From Rhynchospora pubera (Eukaryota > Streptophyta > Magnoliopsida > Poales > Cyperaceae), in contig CM051459.1 of assembly GCA_028095005.1 (NCBI GenBank), positions 17,346,699-17,410,698 of the forward strand: 64,000 nt of DNA. The letters run 5' to 3'. Every line of letters begins with the position of its first letter. Position 1 is the first letter of the stretch. This document shows positions 38,421 through 50,735 of this stretch, piece after piece. The notes beneath the pieces were generated by a model. The model saw only the letters and a list, made by a program, of their open reading frames with translations, was not told the DNA's origin and made no database searches. The translations under genes were made by a program, and so were the position numbers.

Positions 38421-39693
38421 GTTACTTTCTAGGTTTTAAGGATGTTTTCTTTCAGAAAGCAAATTATTTGTTTGTAAAAAAGAAGTCCCATTTCAAACGG
38501 ACAGAGAGATGAAACTTTCTTGCAAGTTTGTAAACCACATCCTTACAAACATGTTTATAGTCAACTTTTGCACTTGAAATGCTACATTGACTTCGTTGAA
38601 CATTTTGAATCGGACAGAAGTTCCTCTATCCTTATACAAGATTCATAGGTAAATAGCAATGTATTCCACTGCATTTGTTAGACGAAAATGCAATCTGACA
38701 ATAACCAACCTGTACAACGGCATACATCTTCATGTGGTTTTCACAATGCCAGGACAGGTGCTAATATCTTAACAGGGATTCTGGGATGTCAAAAGAGTAC
38801 TCCAACTTGAGTATCAAGTTCATTAAAACAATGAGGATTTAGTGTCAATATCCATAGTAAAAAGATTCGCAAACAATTTGTGTTTTATTCAGATTTTAGT
38901 ATTTTACCATCAGGTGACTAATATCCGAATTTTTTTATTTAATATGCAAATTATTTGTGGATTTGATGCAGATTTATTAATAAAATGCATATTAAACATG
39001 CCTTTGCTCTGTACAAGCCAAGTAAGGAGAGAGAGAGAGAGAGAGAAGATTGCCTGGAAATTGTAGTTTTATTTCTTTTTCCTATCTATAAACATCCAAT
39101 TCCTACGAGCAACAACAACAACTAAGTCTTTTATCCCGAACAAGTTGGGGTAGGCTAGAAAAAGGAACCCAACAGAAAAATCATCAAAAAATAAAATAAT
39201 ATACATCCAAATTCCTACGAGCAAACAAACCAAATGCTAATAAACTCATAGAATCCCAACTGGATAGACTAATTTTATTTAGCTTTGACTCTTACACAAA
39301 AATTTAAAATAGATCATGTAGATATTCTGTGACAAGATTGCACGTAGTCAAATTTGAACATACAAATATGCTAAAAGTTTATCTTATTTATTCAAACTAC
39401 CTTGAACCGTCCATTAAAATAAAAAATATAGCAAAAACAATTGGCAATACGTCATGAAACGTTGTATGATTATTTTTTTCATAACTTTTATTAAGTTTAA
39501 CGAAATATTCCCAAATTATATCCATATTATACCCCACTCCCAAACCTAGACCTAAATGAATTATATTCACCCTTTAACACTGTCATTCAAGGAAACAATA
39601 ATAAAAGTTATATAATTAAATTATGGTGTACACAAGCGCAGGTTCCACCAATATCAAGTGTCAGTTAGTCAATTAAAAAGATGGACAAAACCT
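38421..39693. other. Convergent 3' region between GAPB and the PPR gene
   Basis: It contains the two 3' UTRs, a short (GA)n run near 39029-39046 and the RTE tail insertion at 39092-39224. No additional gene is supported. Confidence 0.6.
39092..39224 (-). mobile_element. Minimal RTE LINE insertion with about 21-bp target-site duplication
   Basis: The duplication ACATCCAATTCCTACGAGCAA (39092-39112) is repeated at 39203-39224 with one extra A. Between them is the complement of the RTE 3' end: (CAA)n, then GAACAAGTTGGGGTAGGCTAG. Only about 90 bp of the element were inserted, in minus orientation. Confidence 0.88.
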
Positions 39694-42600
39694 TTACACA
39701 GTGAGCAGGGTTTGTGTCTCCTTATGCATTGACCGTACAATCGCCGTTACCTGCATGACCTGATCATCACTCGAGCAAGCTGCAAGGAGCACTTTGGCAG
39801 TACTTCCATCTGGGTAGCAGCCTGCATCCACCATCTGCTCAAAAATATCCAAACACCTTTTATACTGCTTCTTCCTTGAATAAGCACTTATCCTAGAAGT
39901 CCATGTCACCACGTCAGCCTTTAACCCCTTCTTACCAACAGATTCAAACAACTCTTCCATCCTATCAAAGAACCCAGCTCGGCCATACATGTTGATGAGT
40001 ATGTTATATGTGCTTATGTCAGGCCAGTATGGACCTTTATTCATTAGGTTTAGCACTTCCTCCATTTTGTCGAACCGACCAGCTCTGCCATAGGCATTGA
40101 GCATGGAGTTCAGTGCAAAGGTGTCTGGTTTTAGGCCAGACTTGTGCATCTGGTTCATGATTGATTCACATTTTGGAATATTTCCTAACTTTGCATAGGC
40201 TGACAAAAGCAGCATGTAGGATTTCATGGTGGGTTCCATTCCCCGCTGTTTCAATTCTTCAAATGTAGCCTCAGCATCTATTGGAAGAAATACCAAGATG
40301 AGATCAAAGTGTTGATAGCTAACATACTTCTAGCAAGTGTTCTATTAATGGGATTTGGGAAGCAATGATTGCACTACAACTTCAGAATTTAAAGGTTTAT
40401 GGTTTAAGAGTTCAAAATATTCAACTTTACCTGCATGAAGACCAGCTCTGCCAAATGCATCAACTAAAATGTTATACGAGGCATTGTCTGGTTCACATCC
40501 CATGTGTTGCATCAGAGAGAATATCTCTGTGGCCCCATATGGAAAGCCTGCACGACTGGAACACAGAGATTGTTCTTTTTAATAGAAAAAGGTTAGGATC
40601 AAATTTAATAGACACCATATCAGGTTTCACTTTCCAGTGTTAGATAGTGTTATTTTAAGAATAAACACCAGATGGAGCTAGTTGATCACCAGAATTTTGT
40701 TATTCACATATAAGTTGACAAAACTCTATGTTTTTTGACATTACTTTCTAATTCAAATCTTAGTATACATTTCTACTCCACTTTTTCCCTATTTCCACCA
40801 GGTTCTCTACAGATGCATCACATCGGTCATTTATAGATAGGATGGCTCTTTCAAAAGATTGACAAATTAAGAAAATGGTTGAACAATAGGGTTTTTTTTA
40901 AAAAATTGCAACCCACATGACATCTTAATGCTGGCTGATATCAGTATTTTACCTATAAGCCTCCATGAGGGCATTATACACATAAACATCAGGTTCAATC
41001 CCGGAGCCTTGCAACTCCTCGAACACCTGTTCGGCCTTGTGGCAGAGGCCTTCCCGTGCAAAGGCATTGATCAATGCAGTGTAAGTGCAGATATTGGGCT
41101 TGCACTCCTCTGACTTCATTGCATTGAACATCTTTTGGGCCATCTGTGGATGGCTAGCCTGAGACAAGGGTAATAAGAAGAAAATAAAAAGAACTACAAT
41201 GAATGGAAGAGAGGGATTAATTGAAACTTGACTAATATAATTCAATTTTAAACCAAAAGAAGTTTTAAAAACAAAAGAAAATAAGATATAGGCATTTTTC
41301 TCTGCTTCTAGATTAGTTGTCTACCAACTCCCATGCAATCTAAATGTCACTTCATACATCCCAAAGGCCATTAATTGTGGACATAGAAATTTCAACTCGT
41401 TTAGTGATTGTAAAACTTGCATCGATATTCATAATTTTCCATACATACCGAATACCTATAGCTAAGATAACATTTCAACTCGCAGACTTCACAGTTAGAA
41501 ATAATTTCTGATTATTGTCAAATTAGTTCGTAGTCAATTGATCCCGACACAGTAAGAAATGGACAAACTACTGAACCATCAAATTCAGTCTGTAATACCT
41601 ATTAATTTTCTTAACCAGAGAAGGATGTAAAATTCTTTTGGTTGTCAGAAAAAAATATTATAAACATAATTAACAACCTTCCCATAAAGATTAATCATTA
41701 AAGTATATGTCTCTGTTGAAGGATTGCACCGATCTTTTTTCATTCTCTCAAATATCTCCACTGCCTTTTGTGTTTGTCTCCCTTTCACTAGTCCATTAAT
41801 GTATGCATTGTATACAACCACACCTGCACAGATCAGATGCTCTTTAATACTAATGTCCTAAGCCATATTGTATGCTTTACCACATATGATTACCATAATT
41901 GGTAAGGATACATATTATTCAAATATATCAGGGTCTAATTATTGAAAGAAGTAAAATATTTACTTGGAGAGGCCCCATTTTGGCGCATCTCCGATAATAC
42001 AGCCTCAGCCTTGTGTACCGACCCAGATGCACAATAAGCTTTTATAAGAAGAGCATAGGTATCTTCAGTTGGCACACAATGAGCCTCTAAAAGATGTGAA
42101 TAGATCGATTCTGCCTTTCTCAACTGTGATCTCTGGCCATAGGCATCTATAAGCAAGTTGTAGCATATGACATCAGCTTTGAAAGAACTCCTATAAACAA
42201 TCCACTCACAGACCTAATAACAAACATTTTTATATTAATTTATCAACATTCTACATGATGCATTAAAAGACCATAAGGAAATGACAAATCATACAAAATT
42301 ATCGTAATGAAGTGTGCAATACATGCAAACCTGCTGATTAAATATTGTCCATTAAAATATCAACCTAAACTTTGAGTCCTGGTCTGGACCATTATGCAGC
42401 ATGTATTATGGTCCCATAGCCAAATAAGCCATTTTACCACCCAAATATTTATTAAATTTCTAGATTTTCTTAGCTTTACCTAAGATTCATTTTTCTGTTT
42501 AAATGCACAGTTGAGTATTAAACAGTAGCAAGCATGTCATAGTTAAACTTCAGGCCAGAATTGCAAAAAGCAGATGTCCCATTGGAGGCCAATTTGTAAC

Positions 42601-43572
42601 AATTAATGGTCAGTGGAGGGTAGTTAAGCTACAGGACTCAGTGGATCAAATTGTTTCACCAAGGATGGAACACTGAGAAAAAGCTTACTGATATAACAGG
42701 ACCCCACTGCTTGTTAATTCGAAGCTGAACTGCTACATTTATTAGGTCATCCCATGTGGCATGTGTCGCCGGAAGATTGTCTAAACATCCATAAATCTTA
42801 GCATTGTCTGATTCAAATTGAACAAATTCAAGTATGTCCTGTGCCATAGGGCTCAGAACTGGAAATATACCATCAACAAACCCAGATCCATATTTCCATC
42901 CGCGCCCTCTTAATGAGCCACCTGTGCCAAAGTGCCAAACAAAGGAGAGATTGATATATATCTATGCTGGAAAGCACCCAAGCTGGAATGTGCTCATTTC
43001 TATTGACTAATTTCTTTCAATAATTTCTGAAGAACACCCAAACTTGGTACATTATTTTGTTGGTACCAGTCATGGCTAATACATTATTGGTATCATTCAA
43101 GGGCAAAATTCCAGTCCAACCAAACAAACTTTTGATATGATGAAAAACCAGAAGAAAGCATTAGTGTTTACATCTTTTCCTGGACAGCTTTTTGCGGTCA
43201 TAGGCTCGCCATTTCCCACTTTTGTCAAGAAAAAATCCATCCTGGTGCCTTTTCTCAATTTGTACAGGCGAATTTTTTCTGCCTCCTTTCAAAGAAGCTT
43301 CATACACCACATATCTGTACCTTGATTTTGCAATGCGAACGCGCACGGATGGCTCAACCCTTAACCTGTAAGGAAATGTTCTTTACTACAGTATAGGAGA
43401 AGAAGTCATGTAAGGAGAACCGCTATAGCACTGAAATTCTGAACCTTAATTTTGTCATACTGCAATACATAGCTTAATAAATATCTGAACATTACTCTTG
43501 GGATAGTAAAAAAGAAGGCAAATTAAAATTTCTCTCTTACCATGGCAAGCAGTAGTCCAATGTTGCTACCAT
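39694..43572 (-). CDS. P-class pentatricopeptide repeat protein, 589 aa, 8 exons
   Basis: Exons from the start: 43572-43541, 43365-43172, 42921-42689, 42213-41964, 41823-41678, 41158-40953, 40555-40431, 40277-39694, all in frame. PPR proteins bind organelle RNA, each 35-residue helical hairpin reading about one base. About eleven P-type motifs run from roughly residue 168 to 552, for example ICYNLLIDAYGQRSQL, TYTALINAFAREGLCHKA and STYNILINMYGRAGFFD. The roughly 165 residues before them have no repeats (MVATLDYCLPWLRVEPS, GRGWKYGSGFVDGIFP). There is no DYW or E domain, so editing is unlikely. Introns are unusual for a PPR gene, most being intronless, so this belongs to the older intron-containing set. 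The target RNA and organelle cannot be told. Confidence 0.92.
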
Positions 43573-45636
43573 GGTTTGAAAATTCTCTCTCTATGGGCGA
43601 TTGTCCAAACCGACTGGGTGAAAGAGCATTGGGCGAAAACCGCGGCGTTTGAATAGAAATGGGTGAGTGGTTACCGCTGCCTGCTGGTTGGCTGATACTT
43701 CGAGCGCACGACGGAGTTCGCTGATTTTTTGACAGGTTAAAAAAAATCTATGGGTTTGATTGCAGGCCAGAAGAAAGATTTGCCGTACCGTCAGTTTATC
43801 GGATCCTTGTCTCTCTGTCGCGCACGAACGGTGTAGATAAATCTCGGAAAAATCTTACATCGTTCGTGGATACGTACGTACGACACGTGCCAAAGCCGCG
43901 ACATTATCAATCCTGGGTTTATCGTTTTTTTTTTTTTGACAGAAATTATGTACCCAATTTTCTCAATTCGCAACTAAATCCTGTATTTATTTAAATTTAA
44001 AATATTATGAATGCGAACTATTTGAGAAGAAAAATCAAATATAATCATTTCAAAAAATATATATATAACATATAGTTTGTTATGGATTTCAATGTATATA
44101 TTGAATTCGATAAATTAAATTTGTCATTTTGAAATAAATCCTAACGATAAGATAACGATGCACAAAAAAACTGATGCCTAATAATGCACAATAGTCACAG
44201 CTCGCAACACAATGAATCCTATATGATAAGCTCCGTCGTAATTGGATGTGCACATTATTCATTATAATTTTCTCTATTATGTAAACTTAATTCGTGCACA
44301 ATTTATATTATTCTTATAATTTGTTCTTGTCTCTCGAATTATATTTTTAACTGTTATGTCCTCTTTCACTAGTGTGATATGCGCACATTAGAAAATTCAA
44401 CTTGTATTGAAAATAATTTCACTATTGTATATGTAAAATTGTCAATTATATGTTTAAGAATGTGCATATTGATATTTGGAAAACAATGTCTCTTATATTT
44501 AAAGGTAGGCACACTTTTAAATTATGTTTGGATGGGCAAAAAATAGTATTAATCATTTAATCTAGATTAGCAACTATTTTTCTAAACACTCGAATATGCC
44601 AGTAGCTGTTTTAAATAGCCGTTAATTTTGCCGGTTGATCATTTCAAAAATAAAATTAATCAGCGATTAATTTAAAATCCAAATTAACACATTTTATCTC
44701 AACTCATAATCCCAATATATTTTTGTATAACAACGGTAAAAAAAAAAAATTATGTACATTCTGCGGACTCTTTCATTTCAACATTTGTAATACCTTTTTG
44801 TATCGTCGAGGGAAGAAATTAAGTTTGATTTTATATTACGGCGAATTAAAAAATTCATGTATGCCTTATAGTTTTAATTTTTTTGTTAACGCTCCTCACG
44901 GGACATCTGGCAATTCTTATTTTCTAAATTGCATCAATTTATAATGTTCAATTGATCAATTTTACATGGGTCAACGTTTTTATTATTATTCATTCACTTT
45001 CAAGAACCTTTAAAATTACTATATATAGATAGTCACGTTGCCCAGAGCTACATTTATTTATTTATTTTCAAAATGACTAGGTAGTAGCTACCAGGTGCAC
45101 CTTTTTTTTTATGCTACCAGGTACACTTTTTAATTTAAAAATGTTAGTAAAATCATTGTTATATTCGGCGGACCGCCTCCATTTTTGTATTTTATTTTAT
45201 TTTTATTTTTTTTTTTAGAATATCAATATCCCATGTTTGCAAGTTGCAAAACGGAGAGAACTATCTTCTTACGTCAAGATTCGTGCAATTTTTCTTCTTA
45301 CAAATCCGGTTGGGTTCGGAGTTCGGACAGAGATGCGTGCACCCACAGCTGTAGAGGATAAGCACCGTCGCCTTTCCTAGTAACCATCAACTAACCCAAA
45401 CCCTCTTTTTTTAGCCTGTCTGACCAAACAAACGCACGTTAATCCTCCTCCATAATTGCCTCCCCTCCTTTTACCAATCAAAACTTTCATTCATCAACTG
45501 GAATCATTGCCATTACAATCACCCTAACAAATATAAAATTCGGAAAGCGAAAGGACACAACGAGGAAAAGAGAAAAGGAAACCGTTTTTCCATCTCCCCA
45601 CACCTTTATTTATTTTTTTCCCTTTTTCTTTTTCTA
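43573..45636. other. Intergenic region between divergent PPR and PP2C genes
   Basis: About 2 kb of AT-rich DNA holding both promoters. Just above 43572 the sequence is GC-richer (43590-43900) and likely the PPR leader. A 9-bp phrase (CTACCAGGT) repeated near 45090-45122 and homopolymers occur. No gene is supported. Confidence 0.5.
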
Positions 45637-48291
45637 ATGGAAATGGGCTCCAGGCCTCCTACCGCGAAAGAGATCGCATCTCCATCTCCTTCAATTTTCA
45701 CAATCGGACCTCCCGTCGCACCCGTCGGCGCTTGCATCCCCACTTTCGTTCCCCATTGTAGAAAGGCCGTCAGAGAAGACGGAGGTGGCGACAATGCCAG
45801 GAGCTCTTGCCACGTCACCTCCGGCGTAGGTAGCGCAGCACTGACAGACGACAAGACAAGGGTACTCGCCAAGCCGCCGCGTCTCCCGTCTATCCCTAGC
45901 CATGCCGACGGCCGATTCGCCTCATCAACTGATTTTGTTAGTAGGCTTTTTTTTAGTGAATCATTCTGGGAAACTTGATCTGGGTTATATGGTATGAGCT
46001 GTGTGTCAATTCATTTATGATCTTTACCGAATTGGATTGGGTCGCATTCGGAACACCAAAATTTTAGGTTAATTTGTCATGATTGGGTAGCTATCTGATT
46101 GATATTGAGGAAAGAAAAGTATTTGGTGCCATCAAGATCAAGTTTTGCCCCTTCGTTACTGAAATCTGTCATACAGAGAACCGTTGTAACTGTCCAATTT
46201 TAAATTGAAACCGTTATTCGTAATTCGCGAACAAAGATGTCTTGTACCAAAGTGGCTTTTGCATCAGGGAAAGGGAATCTCTTGTGCACCTAGCCATATA
46301 TAGTTCCCATCAAAGAATAACCATGACAAATATATGTCCAAATTGTTTTGACTGTTTGATTCGTGTTATACCGTTCACGGAAAATTAATGAACAAATAGA
46401 ACAAGGAGTATGGTTGTCTGAAATGCATTTACTTTTGAGTTCTGGAATTAGTTTTATGATTACCAACAGAAGGTTTTCATGTCAAAGTAGATAATAGGGA
46501 ACTTTTCATAATTTATAGTAAAAGATTAATTAAAAAAAAAATATCCTCATGTCTGTCCTTTGAATTACGTTTTACAAGATTTTATTTAACTTATAATTGT
46601 GATAATCTAGGATCTGGATTTTGGAAAGGTGAGTTTGATGTCACCAACCGAACCGCAGACTGGGTACATGCCAGTTTTTCGATCGGGCAGCTGGTCTGAG
46701 AGGGGCATAAAATCATACATGGAAGACGAACATGTGTGCATTGATAATCTAGTCCAGCATCTCAGTGCACCACCCAGCTTCCCTGCACCCGGTGCATTCT
46801 ATGGGGTGAGTCATTACATTGTTTTTGCATAGCCTGTCATTTTGTAGGTTGAAATACTTTCTACTCATAGCTTTAATAATGATAAAATGGACAAACTGCA
46901 GTAGGAAATTTGGAAATTTTATCGAGATGAATTTTGTTATATTTATATTTTTTATGGTGCCTATATTAGTCACTGGGGCAATATTAAAGCTAATTAATTG
47001 CAGCCTAGCAAGTGGGAACAAACTGCAAACTGTCTCAGACTTTCTGGTTACATCTAAAATTTGTTTTTCCTGTAACTCGATGCAACAATAATCAAGTCGA
47101 AATAATTTTTGGTTTATGGATGTATATTCCTTTCACTTCAATTGGATACCAAATTACTATAATAGCTATACCGACAATTATCCTGGACCTGACTTGAAGA
47201 CCGTTACTTGTACATATTTTGTACCCATACATAGCCTAACTGGTAAAGCATGAGTACTGTCCTGCCTGTCTTCCTATGACTAATGCAGTGTTGTACAGGT
47301 GTTTGATGGTCACTGTGGCACTGATGCTGCCCGTTTTGTGAAGAGCAACTTACTTAAATTTATCATAGAAGATAATCATTTCCCACATAGCATGCACAAA
47401 GCAATAAGAACTGCATTTATGAAGGCTGATCACGCACTTGCGGATTCCACATCTCTTGACCACAATTCTGGGACCACCGTCCTGACAGCTCTGATCTTTG
47501 AGAAGTTAGATTCTATTCATTTTGTTATGTACAGCACTTCATTTGAACTGCCAGATGCAAAACCTAATTATCAAATATTTAATATAAATTATAAAAAATA
47601 AAATAGGTAAGTTATGAATTAAGCCGTGTGTTGTTTGTCTAGTGGAGTTATAGATTTCATCTAATAATTAACATGGTACTGGATACTGCATTTGCATTAA
47701 ATCTTGTTAATAGAATCATTTTTTTCATATAGAACTCTGTTAATCGCCAACTTAGGCGACTGTCGGGCTGTGCTTAGCAAAAGGGGCAAGGCTGTTGATA
47801 TAACAAAGGACCACAAACCCACTTGCAAGTTTGAGAAAGTTAGAATAGAGAAGCTCGGCGGCACTGTATTTGATGGGTACCTAAATGGACAGCTGTCAGT
47901 CTCCAGAGCACTTGGCGACTGGCACATGAAGGGTGCCAAGGGTTCAGTCTATCCCTTAACTGGTGAACCTGAGTTGCATGAAGCTATACTTACACAGGAA
48001 GATGAGTTCCTGGTAATTGCTTGTGATGGCTTGTGGGATGTGATGAGTAGCCAGTGTGCAATTACTATGGTCAGAAAGTCACTTATGAATCATAATGATC
48101 CTGCATTGTGCTCGAGAGAGTTGGTTCAGGAGGCTCTTGAGAGAAATAGCTGTGATAACTTGACGGTTTTGGTTATTTGCTTCTCACCCGACCCACCTCC
48201 TCGGATTGAGGTACCCAGGTGGAAAGTGAGAAAATGTATTTCAATGGAGGGGGTGAGTGCTCTCCAAGGAGCCTTGGACGCTGATATATGA
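45637..48291 (+). CDS. Protein phosphatase 2C (clade related to plant PP2C22/27), 419 aa, 4 exons
   Basis: Exons: 45637-45936, 46611-46805, 47299-47504, 47733-48291. PP2Cs are Mn/Mg-dependent Ser/Thr phosphatases in stress and hormone signalling. The first 100 residues (exon 1) are a variable extension. The catalytic core starts around 120 with GSWSERGIKSYMEDEHVCID. It continues through VFDGHCGTDAARFV (168-172 region), NLGDCRAVLSKRGKAVD, GYLNGQLSVSRALGDWHMKG, DEFLVIACDGLWDVMS and DNLTVLVICFSPDPPPR. Metal-binding aspartates are present. The usual DGHGG reads DGHCG, with Cys171 in place of glycine (codon TGT, one base from GGT). At the exon 3/4 junction the family's LIFGRTLL reads LIFEKTLL, dictated by the splice sites. 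If the third intron were kept, the protein would be truncated. Confidence 0.92.
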
Positions 48292-49293
48292 TAGAGGTCA
48301 TGATAATTGTTTATTTACAAAAAATTTTGTCACCGGAAACAACTGCACAGATTTATCTGAGGTTCGTTGTGTTGTAGGCATTATTTTTTTTTTGGGCCCA
48401 ATTTGTAGGCGGCTAAGTCCATTTTTGATCTGTCTGAATGTTTATTGTATAGGTTCAGAGGTTTAGGATCTGCTGATTAGTAAGTCTTTTTGACTGATAA
48501 CATGATATTGGCAAAGCCTAGTTTTCATGCTTTTCTTTTCTTTCTATTTCCTAATTAACTTGTTGGACCAACGTCCATATTATGAGAGTCGTAGAATGTA
48601 ATTTTGCAGCTCTGTTTGTAATATTAATTCATAGGAGGGTTGAAATGCATTTCTTTTCCCTGTCTTCACATTTTAAGGTTTTAATAACAGAAATGAAATC
48701 AGCCGATATGATATGATCTACATATTGTTGTACAGATACATATAAAACTTAAAGTATCTCAATGGTCCAGGGTATTTTCATTTCTTGTACCAATATATTC
48801 ATTTGCACTCTATTGTACAACAACAAAACGTCTCTGTAGAACTCAACCTGATTGGAATATGGAGATGGAGTAACTGACAAAAATTGGTGAATGCTTTTAC
48901 CTTTACATGGCTAATAATGAAAAACAAGGTTTTGACAACTTGGTAAAGAGGAAAAGTGTATACATGCATTCTCTACAGATAGCAGTATGAAATATGAATT
49001 GGCGCAACATACGCTCACAGTGTGTCTTATTTGAATCACATCAGAGGGCTGCTAATTACACAATATGGGGATCAGATACAAACATGTACAACTTTTCTTC
49101 AAGGGAATTATGTCTTGTCTTATGAAGAAAAAAGAAAAGAAAATGTGCAACCGATTGGTTGCAGAGTGAAAAAAAAAAAGGAATTATGTCTTGTCTTATT
49201 TCAACAAATGATAAAAATTACGCCCAAGTTGCAGAGTAAATGTGTTTGGTTGTGCAATCCAGGCCACTTCATCGACCTCTTCTTAGTCTCTTT

Positions 49294-49475
49294 GGCTCCG
49301 TTTGGATGCGTTGAGAATAAGGTAGGAAGAAGGAAGAAGGGAAGAAATTTATTGGGAAGGGGTAAATTTATTGGAAAGTGTGTAACTTTTGTGAAGAGTT
49401 TGGATGGTTAGAAATAAATTTATTGGTAAAAAGTAGTTATTCCTTATTCCGGGAAGAAGCCATCCAAATGGAGCC
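49294..49475 (+). mobile_element. MITE family B, copy 1
   Basis: The 182 bp element starts GGCTCCGTTTGGATGCG and ends GCCATCCAAATGGAGCC; the ends are inverted repeats. TTT flanks it on both sides (49291-49293, 49476-49478). The inner phrase GGAAAGTGTGTAACTTTTG is found inverted in the second copy. Confidence 0.8.
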
Positions 49476-49598
49476 TTTGTAATTAAAGTTTTTAATTGAA
49501 AGCACATCTACTCTGCAACTTAGGCGTAATCTATTTTGTTTTTAATATGTTTAATCTGTAGCACTGGAAATATTGACATCATAGCATTTTGATATAAA

Positions 49599-49759
49599 GG
49601 TCCGTTTGGATCGTATGGGAATAGAAGAAATAGCATCTTCTTAGGCATAAATTTATTATAAACAATCCAAACTCTTCACAAAGTTACACACTTTCCAATA
49701 CTTTCTGCCTAGGAATAGAATAGACTATTCATCTTATTCCTAAGCAATCCAAACGGAGC
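49599..49759 (-). mobile_element. MITE family B, copy 2, inverted relative to copy 1
   Basis: It begins GGTCCGTTTGGATCG and ends CAATCCAAACGGAGC. The inner phrase CAAAGTTACACACTTTCC is the complement of the phrase in copy 1, so the two copies face each other across about 120 bp. A target-site duplication is not evident. Confidence 0.72.
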
Positions 49760-50735
49760 AGAGATCTCTACAATATGCATATCGTCAACGTCAGGGAGTC
49801 CACAAGGGCACGAGTGTGAATAAAACCACTTGTAACTTGAGCACTTTGTCAATCTACAATTACACCAAACCACAAACAGAAGCACAAACATATGTTTACT
49901 GACATGAGTGTGAATATCATTAAAATCAATAAATATTATTAAAATCATGTTCTTAACACTAACGATATCCTACAGCAGAAAGATTAAATTGAAACATTCA
50001 ATTGATTAAAACAACAAAAAATTAACAAGCAAGTGCTAGAAACTTTACCACCTGACTAGCAATGGACATAGAAGCATAGTTTGTGAAACCTGATTAGATT
50101 GTTCTTTCTGATTTATTTGCCTTTTTAAATTATTGTATAATTGATTTGGTTCTCTCAATTCATTTGCTTCTAAAATAACAAATTTAATTCATTTGCAACA
50201 TTCGTCTTGTTGCAATTAGATGTTTTTATATCAATGCAACCAAGTCATATCACATTATACTTTAAAAAGCAATTCTTGTTTTTTTTTTTATTCATTTCAT
50301 TTTTTTCATAAATAGACATTTGGACATATCACAATTCATACAAGATATTCAAACCTCACCTCCCTCGCATATTTCACATCCTATTCTTTGTAAAATAAAC
50401 ATTAATGAAGCTAAATTAACGGCTTCAAATTTGATGTGTAGAAGTTTACTTTACTCGGCCAGTCGGCCTCCCTGATAATCTGACATCCGTCTAAAAATCA
50501 ACACTGGAGCGCAGCCTAGATAGTCAAACAAAGATGTCATCTTCGTATTCGGACGGTTCAGATTTTTCACGAATAAATAAAATTTCTGCAGTGTATATTT
50601 CTTTGGGCCAATTAGAACCACACGATGGAAATAAGCAACCCCTTGATTAATTTTTTTTTGGTATATTCGCACTCTGACAGATTCTTTGTTTCATTTCATC
50701 CAGCTCAGAATCTCTGACTGTACTCTCGAGCTCCC

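Larger units (their letters stand above)
48292..50735. other. Intergenic region with two related MITEs
   Basis: The PP2C 3' UTR lies at the left. The MITEs at 49294-49475 and 49599-49759 occupy the middle. Open frames such as 49022-49411 run across the MITE and are not genes. Confidence 0.55.

Noticed and set aside
45606..45903. Minus-strand open frames opposite PP2C exon 1
   Set aside because: They are antisense shadows of a GC-rich exon; the plus frame joins to the PP2C core with a proper donor.
49022..49411. 129-codon plus-strand open frame downstream of PP2C
   Set aside because: It runs into a MITE at 49294, has no family resemblance, and begins in AT-rich non-coding sequence.
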